Source: Azolla caroliniana (Eukaryota; Polypodiophyta). From it: a stretch of 64,000 nucleotides of DNA. Position numbers and translations under genes: made by a program. Positions 40,756 to 52,479 of this stretch are shown here, piece by piece; positions within the stretch are counted from its first letter, which is position 1, and each line of letters opens with the position of its first letter. The DNA lies in contig JBHGNT010000006.1 in assembly GCA_043228905.1 (NCBI GenBank), positions 10,106,001 to 10,170,000 of the forward strand, given 5' to 3'. Below the pieces are notes generated by a model. That model made no database searches and was not told the origin of the DNA. It was given only the letters and a program-made list of their open reading frames with translations.

Positions 40756-42459
40756 CCAAAGTGTTGTTAATGGGACAATGGATTGAACAAATAATTTGGT
40801 TGTCGAACGTGAACCTGTGTCATGTATTTTAACACATATTTAACATGATCCAAGTAGAGGGAGTGAACTATCATCAAAGCTATGTGTCCTATTATTTATA
40901 TGATGTTGGGTCATTGGCTAGGATGGTTGTACCATGAAATAATTCATGGTTAGAAACTTGTTTGCGGGATTGTCCATCATGCTAGAACTTTTGTCATTTG
41001 ACACCTTTGTTCATGTAGTTTGGGAAGTAAAAAACAAGGTTCACGGTTGGGAAGAGAAAGTTGTCCTAAAAGATATTTGGGAAGGAAAAAAAATCCTTTA
41101 ATTATTAAGTAAGAGTTGAATGCATGTCATAATGGGTGTGACATCAATTGGGAGTGTTGGAAGTAGAGTTATTGCCTTTGAATGACATTTACTAGCTTTG
41201 TTTGCTATAGTTGGAGGAGTAATTCATTGTGTTTGCCAAGTGTTGGGTGAGGTTGTGGAAAGCTAAGTCATTGGGACAACTATCTATTGTGGCTTGGCTA
41301 TTGAGATTAATGTAGTAATAGCAAAGACCAACTTTACTTTGCTAGAGGCAAAGTAGACAATCTAACTTAAGCTTTGGAGATTGATTGATGGGGAATGGTT
41401 TGTGTTATCATTTAAGAATGTTACCACTTTGTAGGTGGTTATGAGGGAGTTGAAGGCAACAAAATGTAAAGTAAGACATCGTGTTGGTCAACAAAGGATT
41501 TCTCTCATGGTTTTAATTCATCAATGAGCTTAAAGACATAATTAGGTACACAGAAATTTATCACTTAATTATTTAAGAATTAAGTGGGAAAGCAAACATT
41601 GACACAATGGGCTCCTCTAAAGGTTTATATTATGTATCAACAAAATTTAGATTGATCTTTGCATACAACTTCTTACTATCCAAAGCTTACACATGTTCGA
41701 CCAAAACTCTTTTATTTATGTTTCCTTTTATTTTTATTTTCAATGATTGGGTATACGTCCCATTATTGTAACAAATTGTCTCATGGGCCAAATTTGGTCT
41801 TAGAAGACATTAAGATATATTTCTTTCTTCTTTCTCGAGAACTAGGCAAATTCCCATGATTCTACATATGTCAATAATATAGTGAGATTGTGCCACAATC
41901 TAGTGGAATTAAATTCAATATTTATTTGGTCCTTCCAATCATCTCTACATTCTCAACTAATTCATCCTATTTTCTAACGAAGTTCATCATTCTTAATGAG
42001 GTTGACTACCACCTTGTTCATATATTTCTAATATTAAATAATTTGTTTCTAATATACTAGACCTCACTATATTTACAGGTTGGTTGTGACATAATCAGCT
42101 AGTTTACAATAGCCCACCATACATCCAGCATACAAACCATATGTGCGTATGGCCTTTTAATATTGTCTGCACTTATAATACCTAGAGTGGCATAGCTAGG
42201 ACACTAGGCTATTTATGGGGTTAAGAGGGTTAACTAGATCCACATAAATCTAAAGCAAAGGACATTGCAATGTAGCATATCTACTATATTAGGATCTCCA
42301 CTTTTCCATCCAACTAGGGATGCCAAAGTAAAGGGTAGTTTCTCATTTTGTCGATTACGCCACTATCATTAGTTTCTTCTTTCTTGTATTCATAAAGGGT
42401 ATGCCAATATTTATAATACAATATGCCCTAGAAAAAGAAAGTAAATAAAATTCACATAC
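40756..42459. other. Unassigned AT-rich sequence with one dispersed repeat
   Basis: No gene or complete element recognised. The segment 41711-41827 is a diverged copy (roughly 80% by eye) of 50736-50853, sharing tgtctcatgggcca and cttagaagac. Confidence 0.4.
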
Positions 42460-42721
42460 TGTTATGAACTCATGCATGAAACGAATCATGCTATATCTAT
42501 CTTAGTCTTAAGTTTTAGTTAACAAGGCTTCATTATGTAAATAGTATGCATGCATCCCATCATCTTGTGGGTCATAAACTAATGTATCTCAATCATTTTG
42601 GATTATATTGAGAAGAGCATAGCATATGAGCTCTATCGAGAGATTATATTGATATGTGATTAGTGATCTGAGTTAATATCTAATCACTCTTTGATCTTGC
42701 TTAATAGTCTATTACATAACA
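42460..42721 (+). repeat. copia-F 5' LTR
   Basis: 262 bp with 7-bp inverted termini TGTTATG and CATAACA. Followed at 42722 by cgttatcaacatg, similar to the primer region TTATCAGCACG found after some plant copia LTRs. No clear TATA box. Confidence 0.7.
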
Positions 42722-42798
42722 CGTTATCAACATGATTAGCCTCTACCATAGCAATTAATTATTCTCTTATACAAATCTACCTTATTGTTACCATTAAC

Positions 42799-43720
42799 AT
42801 GACTTCTCAAGCTCTACAAATAGAGAAATGCTTATTCCCAACACTTGCGTTCGATGGGTCCAATTATATGATTTGCATGGTTCACGTCGAAGGCCATCTC
42901 ACGTCGAAAGATCTCCTTCATATAATAAGTGATCATTTTAATGATGCGGAGAAATCAAATACTAGGAAGAAGGGCGCAGAAGCGTTCATCTTCATCCTTC
43001 ATCACCTTGATCTAAGCCTTCAGAATCAATACATCTCCATCAAGAATCTATCAACTCTTTGGAAGCAACTCAAAGCCCGGTTTGATCATCAATGAACTGT
43101 TCTCAACCCAAACACTTTGCATGAATGGAATCAACTTCGATTTCAAGATAGTTGCTGAATATAATTGCTCACTATTTGGTATCATTTCTAAACTTAAATT
43201 TTGTGGTCATGACAATCTTGTTCAAGAGGTGAATCTAATCAACAAAACGGTAACTACTTTTCATCCCTCAAATTTTAATCTTTTTGAACAATATCGTAAT
43301 CGTGGTTTTAAAACCTATGTTGAACTTTTATTTGCACTTCTTGTCGCTGAGCAACACCACCAAGTTCTCCTCAAAAACGACAAACTTCATCCAGTTAGTC
43401 AACCTGTGGCTCCTCTACAATTCAAGGATTTAGCACATGTCGAGAGTAATTATTTTGGATGACAACATCGTCATCAACACCCATATGCACATAGTTGAGG
43501 AAGAGGAAGAGGAGGAAGAAATCAACAAACGAATCAATATCCCACAAGTAATCAAGTCAAGCCAATGCACCATCAATCAAACTCAAGTCAAGATAAGCCT
43601 TCATCGAATTTATGTCTTTGATGTGGTTTACGAGGGCACTAGGCAAATACTTGCCGAACTTCTAAGTTTCATGTTGATCTTTACTAGAATTATGGCAAGC
43701 AAGGTTAAGATAGGAAACCA
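42799..43720 (+). pseudogene. copia-F gag
   Basis: Starts at ATG 42799: LAFDGSNYMICMVHVEGHLT, LSTLWKQLKARFDHQ, then in other frames FKIVAEYNCSLFGIISKLKF, FHPSNFNLFEQYRNRGFKTY and LLVAEQHHQVLLKN. A zinc knuckle of the form CLxCGLRGHxANTC is readable near 43615-43660. At least two frameshifts. Confidence 0.75.
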
Positions 43721-43729
43721 TAGGCTAAT

Positions 43730-43954
43730 ATGGTGGTAGAAACATCAACGATCTCACCATCAATTCCAATCTTGGTGGATCAGCCTTTGGAATTCGAGCC
43801 CGAAGCCAACATAATTGAAGCTCATATGATTTATTTGCATACAAGTTGTTTTCTTTGTCTTATTGGTTGTGCCTCAACACAAACTATTCTATGTCGTAAG
43901 AGTTCTTTCATCATATTAAAGATCAAGTTCCTTTCGACATCAAGACTATAGTTG
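43730..43954 (+). pseudogene. copia-F protease start
   Basis: Near 43850 the frame reads CFLCLIGCASTQTILCRKSS, which corresponds to the copia protease site DxGxTxTIL with the catalytic aspartate changed. Interrupted by copia-B at 43960. Confidence 0.6.
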
Positions 43955-43959
43955 GTTCT

Positions 43960-44350
43960 TGTAGAAAGTAGTGTGCGGAAGCAAGTATGAAGACAGAACA
44001 GAGGAAGGAAACTCAGGTTCAATGGAGAGCTTAGGCTTACACGGTATACGCGGGAGAGACAGAGAGAGAAACGCAAAAAATACTATATTCAATAATAGTG
44101 CTCAGTCTCTGTGTACATAAGACGTGCTCAGTGAGCACTTTTATACAAGTCCTAGAAGGACTGACTGAAGTACTGATAGTACTTCAATGCTCATTAAGAG
44201 CTCCTACACTAACTCCCAAATATATTCCTCACGGAATATCTTTCCTAACGACCTCCCGGTTTACGCACTCAGCCTAACCGATCGGTCCCAGCCGATCCGG
44301 TCCTCGGCTTCTTCAGCCGATTTGGCCGATGTTGAGCTTGTCTCTCAACA
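43960..44350 (-). repeat. copia-B 3' LTR
   Basis: 391 bp. The minus strand starts TGTTGAGAGACAAGCTCAAC at 44350. TATA-like ACTTGTATAAAAG on the minus strand at 44138-44150. Followed on the right by the polypurine tract (ctccccctcaag, 44351-44362). Confidence 0.95.
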
Positions 44351-44927
44351 CTCCCCCTCAAGCTCAACTTGAGGCTCTTCGGGATCTTCACAGCACCGGT
44401 TCCTCCTGGCTTCTCGCCTCGCTCGCGCTCCTCTACCTATTCGACTCCGCGTGCTTCGACCCTTCCGGTCGGCTTGTCTGCTCATGTGGCCCTCATAAGC
44501 TCTTCTGTTGTTGCGGTGTTGACGCTTCTTCTACTGCCTTTTCTTCCGCTTGGGCCTCGGTTGATTCAGCCTGTCTGAATCAAACATCCGAACCGACTCG
44601 GCTACCTCCGATCGGTTTTCGCTCTCGTCCGAGTTGGTTGTCTCCAACTCGTCTTTGGTTTTCTCGCCCTCGATGGCGTCATCTCCCCTATCCGTGGTTG
44701 GCTTCGGCTCTCTCCTTCGGCTGCTCCCCTTCTGTCCTCTTTCGAACTTTTCCACAGGTCCGCCCTCGGCTTCTTCAGCCTATCCGAAGTCGCCCTCAGC
44801 TTCTTCAGCCGATCCGTCTTCAACCGAGTCAACAAACGAGTCAACCGACTCGGTATCATGGTCACCGCTCCTTTCCTGCTACCTTGCTTGGTCGTTCGGG
44901 ACTGTTCTCCCCCTCAAGTTCGGCACG
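44351..44927 (-). other. copia-B long 3' region with a conserved charged peptide
   Basis: About 580 bp between RNase H and the LTR. The minus-strand frame reads KDELETTNSDESENRSEVAE, then DRLNQPRPKRKKRQ. Copia-D has the matching AEDELETTNSNKS, NESEEADLAQLL and KAKRTRRQQKS at about 60815-60940. It may be a small accessory ORF or simply inherited 3' UTR. Confidence 0.45.
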
Positions 44928-46472
44928 TCAAGGTGACGCAACCCGAGCGCACCCGGCAGTCTGCCGATCCGTCGGAACGTACTGAAGTTCGACTTCACCG
45001 GAAAGGACACGCTCACGGACGAAATGGTAGTGCACCTCAATGTGCTTGGTCCGTGCGTGGAAAACGGGGTTTTTCGCGAGTTGGATGCTGCTGAGGTTGT
45101 CGCAGTAGATCGTCGTCAGATCTGACACTTCCTCTTGCAGGTCCTTAAGTAGCCGCTTCAACCATATGGCTTCGCATGTCGCGACAGCCGCTCCTCGGTA
45201 CTCAGCTTCAGTGCTCGACAACGCAATTGTCGGCTGCTTCTTACTGCTCCACGCTATCGCGGCAATCCCGAGGGAGAACGCGTATCCAGACGTGGATCGG
45301 CAATCGGCGGCATTGCCAACCCAATCAGCATCGGTGTAGCCGACCAACTGCGCGGCTACACCGGTCTGATATAGCAGTCATCGGTCCTTAGTGCCACTTA
45401 CATACCGCAGTACGCGTTGCGCACACTGAAGGTGCTCCTCAGTAGGTCGCGCCATGAACTGACTGATCACCCCCACCGGATAACTGAGGTCGGGTCGGGT
45501 GATGGTCAAGTGTATGAGGCTTCCGACAATTTGTCGGAATCTCGTCGGGTCACATACCTTTCCCGTATCGAGACGAAGCTTGATGGTTCTGTCCAGAGGA
45601 GTCGAGACGGACTTACAGTCGGCCATCCCGAGCTTGAAGAGCATACTCAGCACGTAATGACGTTGGCTGATCAATATGCCTTCGGGGGTATGGATCACTT
45701 CGATCCCGAGGAAGTAATGAAGGTCCCCCAAATCCTTCATGTCGAATGATGCTGCAAGCTGGAGCTTCACGCGGTCGATTTCACCTAGGTCGGTGCCGGT
45801 GATGACCAAGTCATCAACATATAGTAAAATACTAACCAGTCCAAGTCGACCTTGCCGGATGAATAGGGAAGAGTTCGATTTTGACGTGACGAAGCCCATC
45901 CGACGCAGTTGTTGCGTGATATTCGCGTTCCAGGCACGCGGGGCTTGCTTCAGTCCATAAAGGGACTTCTTCAGTCGGCATACTGCCGAGGAGTTCGTTC
46001 TAGAGTGAAATCCGGGGGGTTGTACCATGTACACTTGTTCCTCAAGGTCACCTTGCAGGAACGCATTCTTTACATCCATCTGATGTAAGTGCCACCCCTT
46101 GGCCGTAGCTACTGCGAGCAAAACACAGACGGTCGTCATTTTCGCGACCGGCGCAAACGTCTCATCATAGTCGATGCCGTGTTTCTGCGCATAGCCCTTT
46201 GCCACTAGCTAAGCCTTGTACCGGTTGACCGAGCAATCGGTGTTGTACTTGACTTTGTACACCCATCTACACCCGATCGGTTTTACACCCTTCGGTGCGT
46301 CAACCAGGTCCCAAGTCTCGTTCTCTGCCAATGCGTGCATCTCTTCCTCCATCGCGGCGCACCAATTTGCGTCTTTAGCCGCTTCTGCATAGCTCTCCGG
46401 CTCACGCACTTCCGCTACACGGGTCATGTACGCATAATGATGCGCCATGTACTCGTTGTATCCGAACCACAC
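44928..46472 (-). pseudogene. copia-B reverse transcriptase and RNase H
   Basis: [74 protein letters not shown] and catalytic ILLYVDDLVITG near 45810. RNase [54 protein letters not shown]. Stops at 46206 and 45375; the C-terminus is frameshifted after YVPTDRQ, losing the usual IFTKPL. Confidence 0.9.
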
Positions 46473-46566
46473 AACTGGGTTCTTCTAGCAGGTAGATCGA
46501 CGTAATCTCACATTAGCCGATGTCGAGGCCTTCTCGATCGACGCGGTGTTCACCTTTAAAGACCCG

Positions 46567-49131
46567 TCAGTCTGACTCGTTCCTATCCGTGCCGGAATCC
46601 GACACCTTCTTCTTCCCTTTCTCTTTGCGCGTAAGCCGTCTCCTCGGCTTCCTGCGCGGGGAATGCACGGCCGAGTCTCCACTACTCGCCGACTCTTCAT
46701 CGGACTGGTCGTACCGACTCAATCGTCCAATCGGTCCACTTAACCGGAGTGAAATCGGACTCTCTTCACGGGTCTCGATTTCGGGCTCATCCGGAGGCAT
46801 CTCGGCCTTGCTGACCTCATCGTCAGAGCTTGTATTGGAGTCGGGGTTCCGAGTCGGGAGCAGGTACCAGGACGCGGACTCGTCAAACACAACGTCGCGG
46901 CTGACACGCGCTTGTTTGGTGCGAGGGTTATAGCACTTATAACCCTTCTGCTCGTCCGAGTAACCGACCAAGTTGCATTTCTCGACCTTTGCGTCCAGCT
47001 TCCTCCTTTTCTCCTTAGGTACATGCACATACGCAATGCTACCGAACACCCTCAAGTGTTGCAAGTTCGGCTTCGTTCCGAAATATAGCTCGTGCGCCGA
47101 CACTTTGTCTCCAATCCGGTTCTGGATGTATACCGCGGTCCTTACCGCCTCGGCCCAATAGAACTTGGGCAAGCTCTTCTCCTCCAGCATTGCCCGTGCC
47201 GCTTCCACAATCGACCGATTCTTTCTCTCGGCCACGTCGTTCTGCTCTGGCGTGTATCTACAACTGAATTCACGCCGAATTCCCATTTGTTGTAGATAAC
47301 CGTTGAATTGACCGGAAAAGCATTCTTTCCCGCCATCCGACCGTAGGCACTTGATCTTTCGTCCCGTTTCAGCTTCCACGAACCCTTTGAGGTCCCGGAA
47401 ACAGTCGAAGACTTCGCTCTTCCTCTCAATGAGGTAGATCCATGTGTGCTGCGTGTGGTCGTCGATGAAGGAGACGAAATATCGGCTCTCGCCAAGACTA
47501 ATGTTTTGTGTCGGCCCCCATACATCGGAGTGTATAAGGTCGAGCTTGTTCCGGCTCCGGTTTCGCTCGTTGGGGAAAGGAAGTCGGTGTTGCTTCCCGA
47601 GCTGGCAGGCTTCACAAATTTGTGCCTTTCGGCCACTAAATTTGGGCAAACCGAACACTACCTGTTTCGTTTGCAGATCTTGAAGCCGTTGGTAGTTGAC
47701 GTGGCCTATCCGCTTGTGCCACAAGTCGATGTCCGACTCAGTCTTTTGTCCCTTCGCGAACATTGCGGTGCCGCCGTCAGTGGAGTCGAGGATGAACATC
47801 CTCCCGTCTCTGCGCCCTTGCGCAATCACACGGCCTTCTTCCTCAATGAAGCACCCGAGGTGTGTAAACCGAACCTCCATCCCTTGGTCGACGATCTGTT
47901 CGACCGAGACCAAGTTCTTTTTTATTGTCAGAACGTGCAACACGTTCTTAAGTTTCCCTTTCTGCCTGACATGGCTAAGGGGAACTTCTTCGACATTCGC
48001 GATCGGATGCGGAGTGTCGTCTCCTGTTGAGACTACTCCCGGTTGTATCGGTTTTTCAAGGTACGAGAACCACTCCTTATGGCTCGTCATGTGGTTTGAC
48101 GTGCCAGAGTCTACGTACCACACCTCGTCCGATCTCGGGTTGCTCTGTTTCATTGAGTTTGCTTCGTGTCTCGTCACGAAGACAGACCCTTCTCCGGCTC
48201 TCCCGGAGTCTTCAGCGTAGTGCGATCGCTGCCGATTTCCCTTGTCGGTATGTCTGGAGCCGTTCCCGGAACCAGTTCTCTCCGAATCGGCGCGCTTCTT
48301 CCAGCACTCACTTTCCCTGTGGCCTTTCTTGCCATAGTACCAGCACTCCGCGATGGACTTCCCTTGCCGGTTCTCATCGCTTCGACTCCCCCTGTTTCCA
48401 GAGGGTCCGAAGTTGCTGTCGGCATCACTTCGGTACCTTCTTTCTTGATCTTGTCGGCCGCCTCCATTGCGTGCCAACTCGCCTCGTCCTCCACGTCCAC
48501 GGGGCCTATCTCCCTCAGTGTACAACATTCTGCTGTCGGTGTGCGTGCTTGTAGACGCACCCGCGTGGTTCTCCTCTACCAGGAGCATCGACTGTAAGTC
48601 GAAAAAGGACGGCGTATTCTCCCGGGTACACATAGCCGTTCGGAACGCTCCGAACTTCGACGCCAAACCTCCAAGACAGATCTGGACCATCTCGCTCTCC
48701 TCGATGTTCACCTCTATGGAGGTGAGGGAGTCGCAGATATCCTTGATCTTCGAGGTATAGTCCGCCACCGACAAGTCGCGTTGTCGTAGGTTGCTCAACT
48801 CCTGTCGGAGCTGAAGCTTCCTGGCTGTAGTGCTCGCGGCAAAAATCTTCTTCAGATTTTCCCACGCACCCTTCGGCGTCTTTGCATCCCGAACATAGCT
48901 CAATAGTTGTTCGCCCACACACGACGCGAAGCAGTATAGTACCCTGCTCGCTGATTGCTCCCACGACGGGAAGTCTCTGTGTGTCGATTCGGGTGCCGCG
49001 TCATTAGCTCCTTCGACATAACTCCAGTAGCCGTGCCCGAGCAGGTACTGGTGCATCTTGTAGGACCAAGACGCGTAGTTGGTTCTGTCGAGCTTCTCTG
49101 TTGGAAGTGAGCTCGCCATGCCTCTATCCAT
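46567..49131 (-). pseudogene. copia-B gag, protease and integrase (854 open codons)
   Basis: Starts MDRGMASSLPTEKLDRTNY. Gag with WENLKKIFAASTTARKLQLR; knuckle CWYYGKKGHRESEC, in which the second cysteine is Y (a TGC-to-TAC change); protease VWYVDSGTSNHMTSH; pre-integrase DLWHKRIGHVNYQRLQDLQ with CEACQLGKQ; integrase core D in LIHSDVWGPT, D in LRSDGGKECF, E in YTPEQNDVAERKNRS. Ends at a stop (46567) after a basic tail; a frameshift then leads into the RT. Confidence 0.9.
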
Positions 49132-49191
49132 CGTTCTTCTTGTTCTTCTTCGTCAAGCTGTGTCGGCTGTAGAGAGGTTCTCAACCCTCGC

Positions 49192-49203
49192 GCTCTGATA
49201 CCA
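49192..49203 (-). promoter_or_regulatory. copia-B primer binding site (tRNA-iMet)
   Basis: Plus strand gctctgatacca, directly abutting the 5' LTR; the minus strand reads TGGTATCAGAGC. Confidence 0.95.
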
Positions 49204-49594
49204 TGTAGAAAGTAGCGTGCGGAAGCAAGTATGAAGACAGAACAGAGGAAGGAAACTTAGGTTCAATGGAGAGCTTAGGCTTACACGGTATACGTGGGAG
49301 AGATAGAGAGAGAAACACAAAAAATACTATATTCAATAATAGTGCTCAGTCTCTGTGTACATAAGACGTGCTCAGTGAGCACTTTTATACAAGTCCTAGA
49401 AGGACTGACCGAAGTACTGACAGTACTTCAATGCTCATTAAGAGCTCCCACACTAACTCCCAAATATATTCCTCACGGAATATCTTTCCTAACGACCTCC
49501 CGGTTTACGCACTCGGCCTAACCGATAGGTCCCAGCCGATCCGGTCCTCGACTTCTTCAGCCGATCTGGCCGATGTTGAGCTTGTCTCTCAACA
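49204..49594 (-). repeat. copia-B 5' LTR
   Basis: 391 bp, paired with 43960-44350. Ends at gttct target duplication 49595-49599. Confidence 0.95.
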
Positions 49595-49599
49595 GTTCT

Positions 49600-50125
49600 T
49601 GTATTGGACAAGGAAGAGGCCCCGCCACTATCCAACTTCCAAGTGGTGTTTTCTTGGAAATACATGATGCTATCTATGCACATACCTCACTAAGAAATCT
49701 TCTTGTATTTGCAGATGTGCAATGTAATGGATACCACCTCATGACATGGGAACAAGATAGGAAAGAGGCAATGTGAGTTGTCAAGCACTTGCCAAATACT
49801 ACCCAAGTTATTAATGAGTTAGAAGTCTTACCAAACCAAACCAATTGTAGTGTTTCAACCTTAAAGCCTCGAAGATCCGCATGGCTTCATTTGCCAACTA
49901 CTCCAATATTTCCTCGAAGGAACCGTATGAGTCACCAAAATGTTTGGAGTGTATACATGGTGATATCCATGGACTAGTACACCCTCCTTCTGGACCATTT
50001 TATTACATCATGGGAGTCAAAGATGCTTCATCACGTTTTTCTCACGTCACACTTCTTTCTGCTCGCAACATGGTGTTGTCTTGACTCCTCACCCTTATCA
50101 TCAAGTTACGTGCTCAATTCCCAGA
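49600..50125 (+). pseudogene. copia-F protease end, pre-integrase and integrase start
   Basis: Reads IQLPSGVFLEIHDAIYAHTS, LRNLLVFADVQCNGYHLMTW and EQDRKEAM (pre-integrase), then in another frame CLECIHGDIHGLVHPPSGPF and YYIMGVKDASSRFSHVTLLS, which contains the first catalytic D (HGDI). An internal deletion removes the HHCC region. Interrupted at 50125 by copia-D. Confidence 0.75.
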
Positions 50126-50434
50126 TGTTGAGTGAGCAAGCTCAACCGGATCCGGATTGGTATCCGAAACGAAGAGCCAGATGATATCCAGATCGGTATC
50201 CGAAACCAGGAGCCGGATCGGGGAGCTAGATTCAAATGTGAACTAGAAGGCTAGTAGTAGCCTATACGCCTAGACTACTAGGTAGTCAAAGTCCTCGTAG
50301 TTAGTGTCAGCCGCTCGTATGAGCATTGAAGTACATAGTACTTCTGTCAGTCCTTTTGAGGACTTGTATAAATAGTGTTGTTTAGCACGTTGTAGTTATA
50401 GAGTTACAAAGTGTTATTTTTTAATTGAGTTTAT

Positions 50435-50473
<39 letters not shown>

Positions 50474-50477
<4 letters not shown>

Positions 50478-50653
50478 TGTTGGGCTTCAAAACAAGTCGA
50501 CACAGAGTAGAAAGGATTAAGAAGATAAGGGAACGTGAGCTACGTCGACTAGAAGCTATAGTTGGGGTACCTTTTACATTGGGGCCACAGGCCACATCCA
50601 CATTGAAACCCTTTGACCTCCCGCTTCTCTTCGAGAGACTTGGATGGAAATGA
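50474..50653 (+). pseudogene. Captured gene fragment 1, second copy
   Basis: Sixty codons including the stop, same length as 18675-18854: RMLGFKTSRHRVERIKKIRE to LLFERLGWK. Homology extends about 80 bp past the stop. It begins directly after a (CT)n tract in the copia-D LTR. Differences include R/H, Q/E, M/I, W/Q and K/E. Source gene not identified. Confidence 0.55.
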
Positions 50654-50845
50654 AATTAGGCCTAGTATAACATCATTTTCATTGTAGAACATGTTTGCTA
50701 TTTTATTTTACTAGAACTATTTAGCTTAAAACTATATTTTTATTTTTATTTTTTACTTTCGATGAATGGGTAAATATCCCATTTTTTGTTTTAAATCATT
50801 TGTCTCATGGGCCAATTTTGGCCTTAGAAGACGTTAATATATCTT

Positions 50846-50853
<8 letters not shown>
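50654..50853. repeat. Tail of the inserted block, with dispersed repeat
   Basis: The first part continues homology to 18855-18918. The part from 50736 matches 41711-41827 (tgtctcatgggccaattttg, cttagaagacgtt). The block ends at the second (CT)n tract. Confidence 0.6.
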
Positions 50854-50904
<51 letters not shown>

Positions 50905-51016
50905 CTCTCCCGTGTATGCTAAATATTCTCAAGCTTCCATTGAACCCGTGTTTTCTATTCTCTGTTGCTACCCGGGTAAACCAATTTAGTCAAGCTTCCG
51001 CATGCTAACTTTTACA

Positions 51017-51028
51017 TGTTATCAGAGC
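51017..51028 (+). promoter_or_regulatory. copia-D primer binding site (one mismatch)
   Basis: tgttatcagagc abuts the LTR; one base differs from TGGTATCAGAGC. Confidence 0.85.
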
Positions 51029-51111
51029 GCGAGGGTTGAGAACCTCTGCAGCCGACAGATGCTCTTGAAGACAAATCCTAACACTCGGTGAAGAACAAAA
51101 GAGAACCAAAG

Positions 51112-52479
51112 ATGGACAGAGGTATGGCAAATTCACTTCCCACAAAAAAGCTCGATCAGAGCAACTATGCATCCTGGTCATACAAGATGCACCAGTACTT
51201 GTTGGGGTATGGATATTGGAGCTATGTGGAAGGAACTAACGAGGTAGCATCATAGTCGACACACAAAGACTTCTCGGCATGGGAGCAAGGAGCGAGCTGA
51301 GTATTGTACTGCCTCGCGTCTTGTGTGCACGATCAGATACTCAGCTACATCAAGGATGCAAAAAGGCCAAAGGAGGCATGGGAAAATCTATGGAAGATTT
51401 TTGCTGCAAGTATCACAGCCTGTAAATTGTAGCTCCGGCAAGAGCTGAACAACATCCGATAGAGAGATATGTTAGTTACGAACTACACCACGAAGATTAA
51501 GGAGATATGTGATGCACTCGGATCCATCAATGTAACGGTGGAAGAAGACGAGATGGTTCAGATCTGTCTTGGTGGTCTAGCACAACGGTACGGGCCAATC
51601 CGGACGACAATTTGCACTCGGGAGAAGCCACCGTCCTTCTTCGACTTGCAATCCATGTTGATGGTTTAAGAAAACCACGCGAATGGTCGAGGACCACTCA
51701 ATCAGACAACCAGATGTTGTACACAGAGGCTGAGCGGCCCCGTGTGCATGGAGGACGAGGTCGGTCGGCACGTAGTAGAGGCGGCCGACAAGAGTAGAAC
51801 TGAAGGCACGATAGTGCCAACAACAGTTTCGGACCCTCCACAAGCAGGGGGAGTCAAGTTAGAGCCAGAAACCGGCAGTCAAAAACCGACACGGAATGCT
51901 AGTACTTTGGCAAGAAAGGCCACAGAGAGAGTGAGTGCTGGAAGAAGTGCCAATTCGGATAAATCTAGATCTGGCAAGGCCAGACATGGGAACCGGCAAA
52001 GCTCACACTACGCAGAAGGATCGGAAGGATCCGGAACCGGGAAGATCGGAAAAGGGCTAGTCTTCGTGATGAAGCACAAGGCGAACTTGATGAAGAAGAC
52101 CACTTCCAGATTGGAGGAAGTATGGTATGTTGATTTCAGAGCGTCAAACCACATGACGAGCCACGAATAGTGGTTTTCGTTTTTGGAGAAACCGGAACAA
52201 CCGGGAATCGTCGAAACTGGAGACGACACCCCTCACCCGATTGTGTATGTCCGAGAAGAGTCCCTTTAAGCCATGTTGGACAAAAGGAAAACCTGATGAA
52301 CATACTACACATTCCGACAATCACAAAGAACCTGGTGTCGGTCGGACAAATCGTCGACTAGGGAATGCAGGTGCGGTTTATGCACCTCGGGTGTTTCATC
52401 GAGGAAGAAGGCCGGATAATCGAGCAAGGGCGCAGAGAAGGGAGGATGTTCATCCTCAACAGAAAGACGTGGACACCGC
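51112..52479 (+). pseudogene. copia-D gag and protease
   Basis: Starts MDRGMANSLPTKKLDQSNYA. Gag: SWSYKMHQYLLGYGYWSYVE, TNYTTKIKEICDALGSINVT, EMVQICLGGLAQRYGPIRTT. Protease region: LEEVWYVDFRASNHMTSHE, with DSG changed to DFR. Continues PGIVETGDDTPHPIVYV and, in another frame, HLGCFIEEEGRIIEQGRREG up to the solo LTR. At least eight stops. Confidence 0.85.

Larger units (their letters stand above)
43960..49594 (-). mobile_element. copia-B: complete Ty1/copia element with damaged ORF
   Basis: 5635 bp with two 391-bp LTRs and a perfect 5-bp target duplication gttct (43955-43959 and 49595-49599). It has a perfect tRNA-iMet primer site and a polypurine tract. The LTRs differ at about 12 positions by eye (about 3%), almost all transitions. 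Full domain set, but at least one frameshift and several stops. Same group as copia-C and copia-D. Inserted in copia-F protease. Confidence 0.95.
50126..51016 (+). repeat. copia-D 5' LTR, enlarged by an insertion
   Basis: TGTTGAGTGAGCAAGCTCAAC to TTTTACA. TATA-like TATAAATAG at 50367-50375. Without the roughly 380-bp block at 50474-50853 and expanded (CT)n tracts (50431-50474, 50850-50898) it aligns with the 466-bp 3' LTR. Confidence 0.9.

Noticed and set aside
44329-44985. 218-codon plus-strand ORF in the copia-B 3' region
   Set aside because: It is antisense to the conserved DELETTNS-containing frame and serine/leucine-rich by complementarity; no domain is recognised.
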